This document shows, in pieces, positions 32,862 to 44,700 of a DNA stretch of 64,000 nt. Under the pieces are notes generated by a model, which saw only the letters and a program-made list of their open reading frames with translations, searched no databases and was not told the DNA's origin. A program made the position numbers and the translations under genes. Origin of the DNA: Prunella strophiata (Eukaryota > Chordata > Aves > Passeriformes > Prunellidae); NCBI GenBank assembly GCA_036583965.1, contig JAZBQD010000013.1, forward strand, positions 9,918,763 to 9,982,762, given 5' to 3'. Position 1 is the stretch's first letter; every line of letters starts with the position of its first letter.

Positions 32862-35837
32862 ATGGAAGCCTCCACCTGGCAGTACCGTGGATATTTACGG
32901 GATGACACAAGTAAGGCGAGGGGGAGAGACTGCCCAGCTTCCCGGGGAGACTCTGCAGGGACCTGTGAGGATTATCCACTGCTGCAGCTCAGCCAGGAGG
33001 GCCTGGGACACAGCCGGGAGCGGGGGGACCGCCCCGACCTCCGGAGCGACACCGCAGGCCCTGCCAAGAGGTCAGAGATGAGCAGCAGCGGGCAGAGAGG
33101 GCAGTGGGGGCCGGCAGGGGAGCTGTGCCTGGAAGAGCATCCCGTGTCCAAAGGGTGCAGGAGAGGGCGGGAGGGAGAAGCCCCTCCAAAGGTGTACGAG
33201 CTGGAGGTGGTGCCCAGGCGGGTGGGCACGGGCAGGACGGTGAGGCCGGTGGTCTACAGGCTGGAGGAGAGCGAGTACCGGCGCCTCATCCAGGAGGCAG
33301 AAATGGAACGTGAGGAGGAATGGGAAGAGGCAGAGGACACGCTACCCTTGATTCAGGAGGGCTGCGCAGGGGATGGGAAGGTGGCAAGCCCGAGCCTCAG
33401 CAGGCTCAACTCCTTGGAAAGAGTCCTGAGGAGGCAGATGAGCCGCTCGGACTCGGAAAGCAGCGTGGAGGGCAGGCAAGTGACCAAACTGAGCCCCAAG
33501 GGCCCCTCGGAAGGGAACAAGCCGACCGTGCCCGTCAGGTCCGATAGCTTCGAGCGCAACGCCATCCTCATGGATTACATCCTGCAAAGCAAGCAGGAGG
33601 CAGGCACGCCTGTCACCTACATCCCCAGGGACAGCAGCAGGGACAGCCTGAGGCAGGCACGGAGCTTCGCCCCCCAGCCCGATGGAACGCTTGACCTGTG
33701 CCAGAACGGCCAGGCCAGCGAGGAGGATGCGGCCAGGAAGCTCGAGCCAGACCAGCAGGTAGTGAAGAGCCTCGAGAGAATGGTCCCTGCGGTCACAAAT
33801 TATCCCTCGGTGGCCAGAGACACCGGGAAGCTTTCGAGACAGAGCAGCAGCCAGCTCCCGGACAGCCGGGAGCAGCTCGGAGGTGAAGCTGATGAACTCG
33901 ATTCCTACATCCCGAAAAGAACACCCCCGGCCCCCCCTGTCAGGACCCACAGCAAGGAGTGCCTGGCTCTGAGTATGAGCAAGGCTGTGGCGCTGACGGA
34001 GGCGCTGCTGGAGCCCCTCGGCGATGAGGCCAAGGCTGGCAGGGAGCAGTGGGCAGCGGCGGGCACGGAGCTGCTCCCTGGAGGCAGGACTGCGGGAGGA
34101 GGGGGCTCGGAGGAGCCGGAGCGGAAGGGGAGGCAGAGTCAGGAGGATGAGAATGTGCTTAAAGTTGCCGATGCCAAGAAAACCTTCGAAAAGACCAAGG
34201 CGTCGGAGGGGACGGCAGCAGCAGCAGCGCCCAAAAAAGGTGAGGAGTGAGGGGTCCCGGCTCTGCCGTGGGGCTGGGGGGGTCCCGGAGGTCGCAGTTC
34301 CAGGGCAGGTGGGAGCACTGCCGTGGATGGGAAATAGCTGCCGGGAATAGCCGGGTGACAGACGGGATGTGCTCAGGGCACACGGAGTCTCCTAAAGAGG
34401 CAGGATGGGAATCAGGTGTTGGTTCAAAGCCCTTTGTGCAGTGAAACTGTTTTGGGGAAAGATTTGTTTTGTCACACTCCTGTGTAGGAATAAGTACAAT
34501 TTACTGCAGCAGCTACAATGCAGCAGTGTCCATAGGATGCATCCTCCCACTGCCATGTGGGATTATTTGCCTCTGTCTCTCCAGGCACTGGGTGAGCCAA
34601 TGTAATTTTATTTTAGCTATAAAAAAGCAGCATTATTTTCTCTAAGTTCTTTTTCTCCTGCACTGTGACTTGACTGAATAAGCCATTCAGGAGAATGACA
34701 TCAACTTGGAAACCCTTTCACTGAGAAAAAATATGGAGAAGTGAACTCTGTTGAAATTTTCCTGGTAAAACAGCAGTTCTGCAAAAATAGGAGGGACAGA
34801 AATGAGTGTTTGTGTGAGAGTTTGGATCCCGCAAGGAGCCACCCGACCCACGCTGCTTAGCTCCCATCTTCTGCTCAGTGACAATCTGCAATTGTGCATT
34901 TCCTTATAAGGGAAAATAAGTGTTTTAAGGCACAGGAAATCTGTGGTGGCTTTGAACTGGGTTTGCTGAAAAAATAGGTGTGATCGGTTACTGTCGCGAC
35001 AGAGTCGGAGCGTGAACGCGGCACAGTTTGTGCGTGTCAGGGATGACAAAAGCCCTGCAGGGGTGACAAACAGCTCCTGTGCTCTCAGGCAGCAGCTGAG
35101 GACACGTTGCACGATGTAAAGAGATAGAGGTGGGAGGTATTTGTCACTGCAAGCGCTGGCAGGCTCAGGGCATGGAGCAGGGTGGTGTCGGAGTGTCCCT
35201 GGAGGGAGGCTGGCTGGTGTCACTGGCACAGCTGAGCTGGAGCGTTCCCCTCAGCCCCACCGGGCACTGGGGTGTTTGATCAGCTCCTCCTTCCCGGGAT
35301 GGAAGGAGCAGGTGGATGGAATAGGTCTGGCAGAAGAAGGGCGTGAGAAGGGATACAAGGAATCAGCTCCCTGCCCAAAGCAGTACCAGCTGCAGTCCAG
35401 TCCCTCCTGACACATTTTTACCTGCTTGTTCTACAGAAGAAACAGGGAGGAGAGGACTGAGACAATATTTCAGTGATGAACTGTGGAAATGTTGTAATAA
35501 AAAAATCACAGACTCACAGAACTGTTCTGGTTGGGAGGGATCCTCAAAGCCCATCTCGTTCCACCCCCTGCATGGGCAGGGACATCTTCCACTGGAGCAG
35601 GAAAAAGAGCAGGAGCAGCTTCCCATTTTGCTCTATCCATGACAGTCTGTTGGGGTTTTAAAAGCTGGGTTAAACATTGATCGTCCCAAATCTCAAACAC
35701 AGACACCTCACCTGGATTTACCCTTATGTGTTTCCTTTCTTATATCTCTGATTTTTCCAGCACCTTTGGTCCAACCTGGTCCTAGACAGCAGGGAGAGAA
35801 AAAGAAGGAGATGGCAAAAGAATTCCAAAGTGCTTGA
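32862..35837 (+). CDS. Unrecognised two-exon gene encoding a 484-residue hydrophilic protein
   Basis: Exon A (32862-34239) is open for about 1.4 kb. The ATG at 32862 sits in a strong Kozak context (ggccATGGaa), and the same frame is open back to about 32772 with no better ATG. The exon ends at CCC AAA AAA G followed by gtgagg. Exon B (35761-35837) follows the acceptor 'tgatttttccag', restores the frame in phase 1 and ends at a TGA; its product includes APLVQPGPRQQGEKKKEMAK. The exon lengths (1378 and 77) make 485 codons with the stop. The protein has no signal peptide or membrane segment. It is rich in Ser, Arg and Glu, with an acidic helix-like stretch (YRRLIQEAEMEREEEWEEAE), Ser/Arg motifs (SRLNSLERVLRRQMSRSDSE; VRSDSFERNAIL) and a Pro-rich, SH3-ligand-like KRTPPAPPVRTH. 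I recognise no family. A cytoskeletal scaffold is conceivable from composition and position only. Further 5' exons are possible. Confidence 0.72.
35508..35605 (-). repeat. CR1-like LINE 3' fragment in the intron of the unrecognised gene
   Basis: Antisense CR1 tail: 'atcacagactcacagaactg', 'ctggttgggagggatcctca', then 'tcgttccaccccctgcatgg' and 'cagggacatcttccactgg'. It lies in the 1.5 kb intron between the two coding exons. Confidence 0.8.
35761..35837 (+). CDS. Terminal coding exon of the unrecognised gene
   Basis: The acceptor has a pyrimidine-rich tract (tcctttcttatatctctgatttttccag). The exon reads in the phase left by the donor at 34240 and gives a short basic tail ending KEFQSA before the stop. 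The AATAAA lies 127 bases after the stop. Agreement of phase, acceptor and poly(A) signal is the main support. Confidence 0.65.
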
Positions 35838-35964
35838 ATAGTGAGGCTCTGTGATCAGTGCCCAGGAACCCCAGCACCCAGCCCCGGCTTCTTCCCTGCC
35901 TGCCTGATTTTTTCCTGCTGTTCAGGATGATAGGAATTGTCAATCCCAGGATATTCATGTTGTA

Positions 35965-35970
35965 AATAAA
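35965..35970 (+). terminator. Poly(A) signal of the unrecognised gene
   Basis: AATAAA within 'tgtaaataaaatac', followed about 15 bases later by a long T-rich tract (35981-36027). This gives a short 3' UTR of roughly 150 bases. Confidence 0.6.
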
Positions 35971-35980
35971 ATACAGCTTC

Positions 35981-36027
35981 CTCTTTTTTTTCTTTTTTTA
36001 TTTTTTTTGGTTTTTTTTATTTTTTTC
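35981..36027 (+). repeat. T-rich low-complexity tract
   Basis: Runs of 7-9 T separated by single C, A or GG, ending in 'tttttttattttttt'. It sits just past the poly(A) signal and may serve as the downstream element. Confidence 0.8.
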
Positions 36028-37159
36028 AGTTCTGCTTTCTTGTCTCTCTCCTCCTCATTAATCATCCGGAGACAGCAACAAAGGAAATCCCATCTGTTGC
36101 AAGCAATTGCTTTGGGTTTATTTGGTGGCCCAACATTTTAATTAAGTATTGGGACCTACCTCCTTTTCACTGCAGAAATAGAAAAGAAATTAAGATATAT
36201 TTCAAAATCTTGTCTAATGACGGAGAAAAATACATGAGGAAATAGATTAGCTTGAAATTAGAGGTTTCTTTTTGCTGTAAAAGCTCATTTTTTGATGCCT
36301 TTCTTCTTTCTGAGTTGGGAGGGATGTGTCTGACATGGATATTGCTGCACAAAAGGTGTGAGAGTGGGGAGATGCAGTAATAGACATGATGGATGAAATC
36401 TATTGTAAATCATTAATAACAATAGCATCAATTATTAATGCACATCCTGGCCTAATGTTCACTCATTCCTTATCCATCTCCAGCATCCTCCAGCCTTTCC
36501 AAGTGGCACAGGAGCGATGTCAGCACAGGCCCTCACTCACCACAGTGGATTTTATTGCCCTTTGGGGAGGGGGTTTGTGAATGACCCCAGTTCTGGGGCC
36601 TGGAAGCAGCACAGTGATGGTTCCACGTCACACAGAGCTGGGAATAAAGCTCAGGGGTGGTTCTTTAATCCATGTTTTCCTCTTTCCTTGCTGCCACTCA
36701 GACACTTCTCCCTTCCTGGCTGTTGTTTCAAAGCATCTGATGGAACATTTTTCTCTCCTTATCTTCATTCCCTAATTCTACAGCTCCCCTTTCTGGCCAA
36801 GGATTGAATAAGGCCAGTCCAAAGGGATTTTGCTCTCCAGACAACCCTTTGCAGGAGCTGGGGAACACTTCCCTGGGCACAGCACATCCTCCCAGCCAGA
36901 CACAGAATCGATTTTCCATTATCCAGAGCCCTTCCGTGGTGGCTCTGAGAACAATTTCATCTTGGCAGCTGCTCAACAGTTGATGATTGTGGAAATGTCT
37001 CTGAAAAACCAGGACTTGGGAGTAGTTTCCTAAAGCTGCCCCTGGCACTTGCTCCCTGCCCATGGACAAGGCAGAGAAAGTAAATTAATGCTGAGAGTAA
37101 ATCTAATTCCACACAGGGAAAGTGGAGTGGGGAGGGTTTGTCACTGCAATCAGTTCAGA

Positions 37160-37255
37160 TTTCAGAGAATCCCAGAATGGTTTGGGTTGGAAGGGACTTT
37201 AAAGACCATCTTGTTCCAACCCCCTGCTATGGGCAGGGAACATTTCCCTGCACTA
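37160..37255 (-). repeat. CR1-like LINE 3' fragment
   Basis: Antisense CR1 3' end: 'cccagaatggtttgggttgg', 'aagggactttaaagaccatc', 'ttgttccaaccccctgctat', 'gggcagggaacatttccctg'. Confidence 0.85.
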
Positions 37256-37454
37256 AAAATCACTGAATTCCAATAATGTTCAATGAAAGGTAAGATCACA
37301 TTCCTGATTTCAGCAGGAGCAGCTCTTCCCAATGCTGCTGGGCCTGGCCTTGATGCGATCCCAAAATTATGGAAGCCATAGGAGGAGAAATATACAAATA
37401 TTCAAATTTCACATAGGAGAACCTAGTACTTCCTGGTAAATGAATATTATTATA

Positions 37455-37480
37455 AAGTAGTAATAATAATAATAATAATA
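37455..37480 (+). repeat. (AAT)n microsatellite
   Basis: About eight uninterrupted units of taa/aat. It is potentially length-variable between individuals. Confidence 0.85.
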
Positions 37481-38889
37481 TCAAAAGGTTTCAGGACATA
37501 AATAGATAAATAAGGACATAAAAGTCCTTGGAAAGCTGTATAACTTGGATACATGCAAACCCAGGGTTCAAGACTGCTCTGTCTGGCATATTTTGCTTGA
37601 TTTAGAAGTTAAGCTGCAAAATAACAGGACTTTAAATTGCTGATCTCTCTAAACCCTCCCTAAGCCATTTCCCTCCATTCAGAATATATTTAGCAATGAG
37701 GATTTCAGCAAAACTAAATGTTTGAGACAAATTCATCCCTCCAGTGACTTTACTGCTTCCAAAAATGGGGTTTGTCACCCCTTTGGGATGGCTCAGAGAC
37801 ACCAAACTGAAGAAATTAATCAAAATTTCTCCTTTAAAAAAGGTGCCTCAGGTGTTTCTTCACCTCCTCCAAGTACAAACATGGCCTTGGTGGGGAAGGC
37901 TGTGGGACACACCTGATGTGGTCCTTGTGCAGCACATCAGGCTCATCCCAGGAGCAAAGCAGGGGGATTTATTGCAGGGATGGAATTGATGCATATTTGC
38001 AGGAGGCTAAATTTAGCAGCTGACATAAGTTTCAGAGGTGGAGTCTGTAGCCACGGTGCTGTTTCCGTATAAAGGCTGTGAGATAGTTTGCAGCAATCCT
38101 GCAGTGATGGAGCTGAGGGGAAAAATATGTGGGATGGCTAAAAGTGGATTTTTTTTAATAAATCCTGAATTTCTGCAATATGTGCTAACCAGGTGCTGAT
38201 AAAATGGGACAAATTTTGGTGTGTTTGTCCTTGTAGCTGTAAGGGTTTGGTGTTTTTTCTACAGAAAAATTAGGATTTGTGGCATATTTTGACAAGCTGT
38301 TTGGCTTGCAGCACTGTGGATAACATTTAAATTGTTTGTTAGGGTGGTTTTACTCATCTGAAGTGATGAAAATTAGTGGTTACAGCAGAACCAAAGAGCA
38401 CATGTAAAACCTGAGCTGTTTCTTCTGCTTGTTGGAGAATTCAGCCTAAAATTCCTGTAATTTCTTCATCACTTTATGATCTAAACAGCTCATTAATCCC
38501 AGACAGGATCTGGGTGTTCTTTGGAGTGTTTCCATCCAGCTGTTTTAAGAAGCTCTGGTAAAAATTCCACAGGTATTATTTCCACCTGAGTCCATCTTTA
38601 GCTGCTCTTCCAGCACTGTGTCAAGCAAGGAATTTCCATCTCTGCAGGATCCACCCTTCCCAAGGCAGCTCTTGAGAGGATTAGGCTTCAATCAGATTTC
38701 TCAGGACGAATTTCCCTTTTGTGTCCTCTGTGTGTCACTTTCTTTTCAGTTGGAGGCCAAAAATCTTCTTTGGTTCCCCTTCTGAGCTGTTGGGCAGTGC
38801 TGGGTGCTGCTGCCTTCATTCTTGTTTTCCAGTCCAGGCTAAAGCATCACTTGGCACATGATTAAAATATCAGTTTTATAAAATTTAAT

Positions 38890-38902
38890 CCCCCCCCCCC
38901 CC
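38890..38902 (+). repeat. Poly-C run of 13
   Basis: Thirteen consecutive C flanked by AT-rich DNA. The length is likely uncertain or variable. Confidence 0.85.
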
Positions 38903-40099
38903 AGAAATATTTATTGATATTTCTAATAAATTAAGGATGGGCAGGCAGGACTCTCAGCTCTATCACTGACTCATTCTGTGACCTTCAACACATCATTTAT
39001 GTACATGGAAAATGTGAATCACAACCTAAACTCCCTAAACTCCAGGTCACCTGCTCTAAGGCTGCTTTCATTTTCTTCTCTTTTAGCTTTAAAGGGATTG
39101 TTTGAGGCAGCAGGGTGGTGTAATTGTGCTGGGCTGGCTTTCAGAAAGAAGCTATTGATTAATTTCAGGGTAATTGTTGTCATGGGCTAGGGTGCAGCTT
39201 TGCCACTCCAATCTCTGTGTGTATACTTTTTTTATCAAGGTGTTGCTCAGTAGGTGAGAGAGGCTTTCCTGATTGTTGGATCAGCAGCTACATTTAGTGT
39301 CAAAGGTTAATAAATGTAGGATAACATTTGTTTAATCTGTAGCTACTGATGTTTCCATCAGCTGTGACAGCCAGACCAGGACAAATGTATCTCCCCGAGG
39401 TTTTCTGTGGGTTTTAACACCAGCTATCACTCACTGGGGATAACTCATGGTCCTGTCACAGCTCCATGGGGGAAGAGCAGGGCTCTCAGCTCAGCTCATC
39501 ACGACACACATTCCTCCAAATTCTGAAGGATTAGAAGAGAAATTAGCGGGGTGATGCTCCCCTGAAACATCATCCCCCCCTTAAGCATCAAACCACATGC
39601 AAATGAACGTGCAAGGGTTGGCCCAAACGGATGAGGAAGCTGGAGGAGTTTTGGTTTTGGCCATGTATGGTAACACTGAGGGCTGTGGGCTCTGCTCGGG
39701 TGTTGCTCACCCGCCCCTCGGGCTCCCTGAGGCCGCCATGGCCCCGAGGGTGGCGGTGTCACCTGCGTGCAGCCAGGTGTGCGTGCAAAGCGCTCACCTG
39801 ACAACAGACACACACAGATACAAACCTTACACCTCGAAGTGTAGCATCCCCAAATTGCCTTTACCACGAGTGCAAGTGGGGAGAACCTCTGGTTTCAAAC
39901 CTCTGCCCTGGGTGTCTCGTTGGAGCGTGGTTCATAGCGGGGGTTGAGCTCTGCAGTCTTTAGCAGGGGCTTTTGTCACCGTCCTTTTTTCACCACAGCC
40001 ACTGTGATTTGGTGTGACAGCGTGAGGTGATGCGGTTGTTTTCTTGTGGAGTTATTCGTACTCCTCAGCGTTCCCTCTGAGGACAGCAGGCACATCTCA

Positions 40100-40590
40100 C
40101 CCCTCAGGGCAGACACAGCCGATCCCTCAGGGAGGACATGACCAGTCCCCTCAGGGAGGACGTGACCAATCCCTCAGGGAGGACACGATCAGTCCCTCAG
40201 GGAGGACTTGACCGGTCCCTCAGGGAGGACATGACCAATCCCTCAGGGATGACATGACCGGTCCCTCAGGGAGGACATGACCAATCCCTCAGGGATGACA
40301 TGACCGGTCCCTCAGGGAGGACACGATCAGTCCCTCAGGGAGGACTTGATCGGTCCCGCAGGGATGTCACGACCTGTCCCTCAGGGATGTCATGACCGGT
40401 CCCTCAGGGAGGACACGATCGATCCCTCAGGGATGAGACGATCCGTGCCTCAGGGATGACATGATCGATGTCTCCGGGCAGACACGGCCGATCCCTCAGG
40501 CATGAGATGATCCCCAGGGATGACTCGACCGGTCCCTCAGAGCGGACAGGACTGGTGCACAGGGAGGACATGCCCGGTCCCCCAGGGCGG
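40100..40590 (+). repeat. 23-bp minisatellite, about 22 units
   Basis: The unit is close to ccctcagggaggacatgacc followed by ggt, aat or agt. The core CCCTCAGGGA is nearly constant and the second half varies. Alternation of two types (gaggacatgaccaat and gatgacatgaccggt) in the middle makes a 46-bp higher-order unit. Units degrade toward the right end. The array stops just where the CORO1C CpG island begins. Frames through it show no coding sense. Confidence 0.92.
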
Positions 40591-40599
40591 AGGCGCCCA

Positions 40600-41350
40600 C
40601 CCCTCAGGTCCCTCACGACCTCCCGCCCCCACTCGCCGCTGAGGGGCGGCGGGGCGGGGCCCGAGAGCGCGCGACCGCGCGTGGTGGCGAGAGCCGCGCG
40701 GCCATTGGCTGCACGAGCCGTCACTCACCGCTTCGCCCCGCCTCCACCGAGAGAGGCTGGAGCGGGCGGTGCCAGAGCGGAGGGGGCGTTGTATTGTATG
40801 GGCGTGGTCACTGGGTGGGCGGAGCCCGCGGCCGCTCTGCCCCGCCCCGCCCCGCGGCGCTCAGTCGGGCGGCGGCGGCGGGCGGAGGAGGAGGCGGAGG
40901 CGGCGGCTCCGCCGGGCAGAGGAGCGGACGCGGGAGGCGGCTCGGGATCGCGGTGCGGCTCGGGGGCGGTGAGGGCGAGCGAGGAGAACTGGGTAGCACC
41001 GGCGAACGGGGCTGCGGCTGGGCGGGCGGCGCGGTGCCCGCGGGAGGGCGCCGGGCAGGGCGGGGGTCCGGCCGGGCGGGCCCTTCCCGCGCGGGGCCGC
41101 CGAGCCCTCCGTGAGGCGGCGGCCGCTGTCAGCGCGGGGCCCGCGGCGGCAGCGCCCTCCCCGCACCGCCGGGGCCCCGGCCGCTCCCCGCTCCCTCCTT
41201 ATTAGGCAGCGGCGCGGGGTCGCCGCCGCATCCGCATCCGGCCGGGGCCGCCGGGCAGGGCAAGCCCGGGGCGGGGCGGCGGCGCCGGGCGCTCCCGCCG
41301 CGCACCTGATGCCGCGGCGGGGACAGCGCTGGGGGGCTTTTGTTCGGCAC
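40600..41350 (+). promoter_or_regulatory. CORO1C: CpG-island promoter of CORO1C
   Basis: A dense CpG block with GC boxes (ggggcggggc at about 40651), an inverted CCAAT box (ATTGG at 40704-40708) and no clear TATA box, typical of a housekeeping vertebrate promoter. It is the only CpG island between the unrecognised gene and the CORO1C coding exon 17 kb downstream. Orientation is inferred from CORO1C. A second, divergent transcript cannot be excluded. Confidence 0.75.
40860..40968 (+). other. CORO1C: Probable non-coding first exon of CORO1C
   Basis: Coronin-1C has its start codon a few bases inside exon 2, so a non-coding exon 1 is expected in the CpG island. The best donor seen is cggggGCG|gtgagg at 40968/40969. 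The 5' end is a guess from the core of the island, and other gt sites in this GC-rich stretch are possible. Confidence 0.4.
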
Positions 41351-41354
41351 GTTT

Positions 41355-41356
<2 letters not shown>

Positions 41357-41385
<29 letters not shown>
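41357..41385 (+). repeat. Poly-T run of about 29
   Basis: An uninterrupted T tract at the downstream edge of the CORO1C CpG island. It may be the reverse of an A tail or a simple homopolymer. No element body was recognised beside it. Confidence 0.85.
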
Positions 41386-41627
41386 CCCTTCCTTCTTTTC
41401 TGCCCGGCGATGCGGCAGCCGCTCGGTGCCACCGGCGTGTGCCGCCCCCGGAGCGCCCGTCCTCGCCGTGCACCATGGCAGAGGACAAAAGATGAGCGCC
41501 CTGGTGCGGGTTTAGTTTGGGTTTATTTTCCGGAGGCTCCTGTAGTGCAGGTCCTTGTCACGCTGTTATTAGGGGCTGTGCAGATGTGTGGACTCCTGGG
41601 CTGTGTGACATGTCATTGAATCGCCAG

Positions 41628-41705
41628 GGGATCCCAGAATGGTTTGGGTCGGAAAGGACCTTAAGGACCATCTCATCCTATCCCTTTGCTGTGGGCAGAT
41701 GTCCC
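41628..41705 (-). repeat. CR1-like LINE 3' fragment
   Basis: Antisense tail: 'atcccagaatggtttgggtc', 'ggaaaggaccttaaggacca', 'tctcatcctatccctttgct', 'gtgggcagatgtccctggg'. It lies about 280 bases after the CpG island. Confidence 0.82.
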
Positions 41706-44700
41706 TGGGCTTTGTTTTCCCATGCAGGAAGCCACATTGCTTAACAGTGATATGCCAAAGGCTGAAATTTAAAGGTTGGTCCATATCTGTGCTTTATGAA
41801 ATTCCTACCGATTCTGTTAACAGCACGAGGGAAGATCTTGGACCATGGGCAGGTGTCTGACACCACCACACAGAGATTCAGCTGTATGTGATGCCTTAAC
41901 TGACTGATTGCACAGGAGACAGGTCTGAATAAAGAAGAAAATAAAAAAAGAAAGGCAGTGAAAGGTGCCAGGAAACAAAAGTGAACCCGATGGAAGCAGT
42001 TTTATTGTTGAAGATAAGTGAGATGCGTTAGGGTTGGGGTTTTTTTAGCAGCTGGAGTTGGTCTGAGCACGTCTGTTCGTGCAGATGTGCGTGGGGATTA
42101 CTGGAGCAAGACCAAGGACGGTGGCAAAATCAGAGAGGGATCTTCTGAACACACCAGGCTATGGCTGATTCTTCAGTTCGCTGCTGAATTTCCCGATTTT
42201 GTTTTAATTTTAGGCCAAGCTGTTCCCAAATTACCTGGCACCATCCTCTCCCTCTGTGTGCCTCCGTGGCAGGCACACAGAGGGAAGCTCTGGAGTGTGG
42301 GAAAATGGTGTGAACTGGCACAGCACGTCCTGGGAGAAGCGTGTTTGGATGTGGGGAAAGCAGCGGGTGTCGTGTGCGGGAGGCAGGAGAGGGTTTATTC
42401 CATTTTCATTTGAATAACGAGCATTGAATCATCTTTTCTGCTCAAGGGGGGGGAAAAATCCAGATGGCTGTGTGCTTGCAGGAAGGTTTTATTGCAGCTA
42501 ATAGTGGTATTTGCTAAGGACTGTGTACACAAAGGTAGAAGATCAAATACTTTTGTGGCAATGCCTGTTTATTTTGGGTATATGTGTTTTTCTGTGTTGT
42601 CAGTAGCCCCAGTAAGACTTGACACACTTGGGGACACATCAGGCAGCATTTGCTCGGTGTTTGTTTCAGTACAGCACTTCATAATAGTAATTTTTCAATG
42701 GTCACTTGTAGCCTTTTATCCAGATTGCTTTAATCAGCATTTGTGTTCTCTGTTGGCATTGCTCTGTCTTCTCCTGAGCTGTCTTTTCAAACATCATTGG
42801 ATTTTTTCAAGTGAAATCTTCATGCTTATTGCATCTGTCACTTCTGGGATTCACTCCAAGCGAAAGGCAGGGATTCAGTTTAATGGCAATGAGGAGGAAT
42901 GTGCAGAAGGGGGAAATATCAGCTTTTCCCTGGGTGATGCAGCACAGGGTGCTGAGCTCTGCCCTCAGTGACATCGTGGTGGCCACGTCCAACACTCAAC
43001 TTTAACGACAGCTTCATAAAATGCTTCATTAAACCAAAACGTTGTGTTGTGATGGGGAGGGAATTTATGCTCCTGGGTTTAATTGGTGATCAATTCTGAG
43101 GAATATCCCTGGGATGCCAGCTTCCTACTCTGAAGACACGAGCAAAACACTTCCTGGCCTGAGTTTGCAGCTCGGTGAGGTCATCAGTGCACCACTCCCA
43201 GGGCCAGGAATGTCCTCTTGGGCAAGCTCACAGGCACATTTTCACTTGACTTTTAAAGTCTGGGTTTGTTTGTTTTGATTTTGTTTTACTGAGGTTTTTG
43301 TGATAATCTCAGCCCTTCTCCGAGGATGTGTTGGAACAGAAACTCACTGAGGATTTGAAGTGCCCCAGTTTAAGCCTTTGCAGGGCATAGGAACAAGAAT
43401 TAAATGTCTGTGTTCTCCTCTAGCTTGCTCCCTGTAGTCTCCCCCACTTAGTATTTTTGGGCTGGCATATTCTGGTGGGTAACTCTGAAACTGGTGTGAT
43501 TAGAAACTGCTTAGAGCTTCAGTTGAGGCAGCTCCTGGAGCCATGTGTGAGGAGTCAGGCTGCTGCTGGCTTGTGGCTGGCAAGATAGGGAACTGCTGAG
43601 TTTTTGTCACATTCTGCACAGTTGCTGGTGGTAGTGAACACCAAGTTAAAATGAAGCTCAAAAAGGTTTTGGGCTTAGCTGAGTGACTCAGGAAAGCAGC
43701 AGTGAAAGTCTATTTTTCTGGATGTGTTGGCTCCACCAGTATGGCTGGGAATTGTTTACTGGGCCCTTTCTTTTTATCTGTTAATGGGATTGCTTTGTTC
43801 TGCTTTTCCTCCTGTGAGTAACCATGCAAAAAAATGGATTATTTGTTTCTTTTTGAGGTTATAATTGTTCAGTACATGACTTTTTGTGGCTTTTCTCATC
43901 TCAAACCACACATAGGCATGTGAAATACCAGCAGTGACACAGAACTCAGCTGCTCCCAGGTTCCACTGGCAGCTTTGCTGGGCTTGTCCTTGGAGGAACA
44001 AATTGTCTGGAGAGGATCCTAATGGAATATACCAGCCATTAGTTGTATCACCAGCCATTAGTTGTGTTCATGGGGTTGTGTAGGGAATATAAATCCAATC
44101 AGGATTAATGGCTGGAGATAATGATGTAGCTGGAAAGTAGAAGGTGGCTGTTGGGCAAGTGGATAATTTTACTTTATTCCCCTCCCATGAAATTCCTGAT
44201 GCCAATAAGACAGGAGGGATCCCTTGGAGCAGACACCTTCCCAATGGGTCACAAATTGCTCCTCAAATGTAAGAGGATTTTGTGATGAAACATCCTGAAA
44301 ACTTTAAAATCCTGCTCTGTAGGTCAGGAAATTGACAGAGAAATATTGAAAATGACATCTGCTGCTGCCTCCAAAGGGGAAAACCTGTGGGTTTTGAAGG
44401 CTTCTGATGTGCCCATGGTGGATAGAAGAGATCTCCTTGGTCTGAAAGTGACAAAATGTGGCCTTTTGGTCCATTTATCCTCTGTGCTGATGACTTAGAA
44501 GGAGAATCAAGGCAGAATCACCTGCACTAGGGAAAGGACAATTTCTTCAGCATGACCACTTTGCTTCTTCAACACCATTGGCTTTGTTGGTGATAACAAT
44601 AAGTGATCTCTAATCTGCTTTTTGCTGAGCCTGTGGTGACGTTTGAGGTCTGGCTTTTGGTGGGAGAAGTTGCAGTGACTCTGACATTGAGCTGGGCCTC

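Larger units (their letters stand above)
36028..40099. other. Intergenic region before the CORO1C promoter
   Basis: AT-rich, with no exon or RNA gene recognised. It holds a CR1 fragment (37160-37255), an (AAT)n microsatellite (37455-37480), a run of 13 C (38890-38902) and an AT-rich plain around 38.0-39.4 kb. GC content rises from about 39.65 kb toward the CORO1C CpG island. Confidence 0.5.

Noticed and set aside
40468..41205. 245-codon open frame through the minisatellite and CpG island
   Set aside because: It starts in tandem repeats and runs through a CpG island where stops are rare. The product is Ala/Gly/Arg/Pro low complexity.
42492..42971. 159-codon open frame in CORO1C intron 1
   Set aside because: Its hydrophobic look comes from T-rich sequence. 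It has no splice context, promoter or family likeness.
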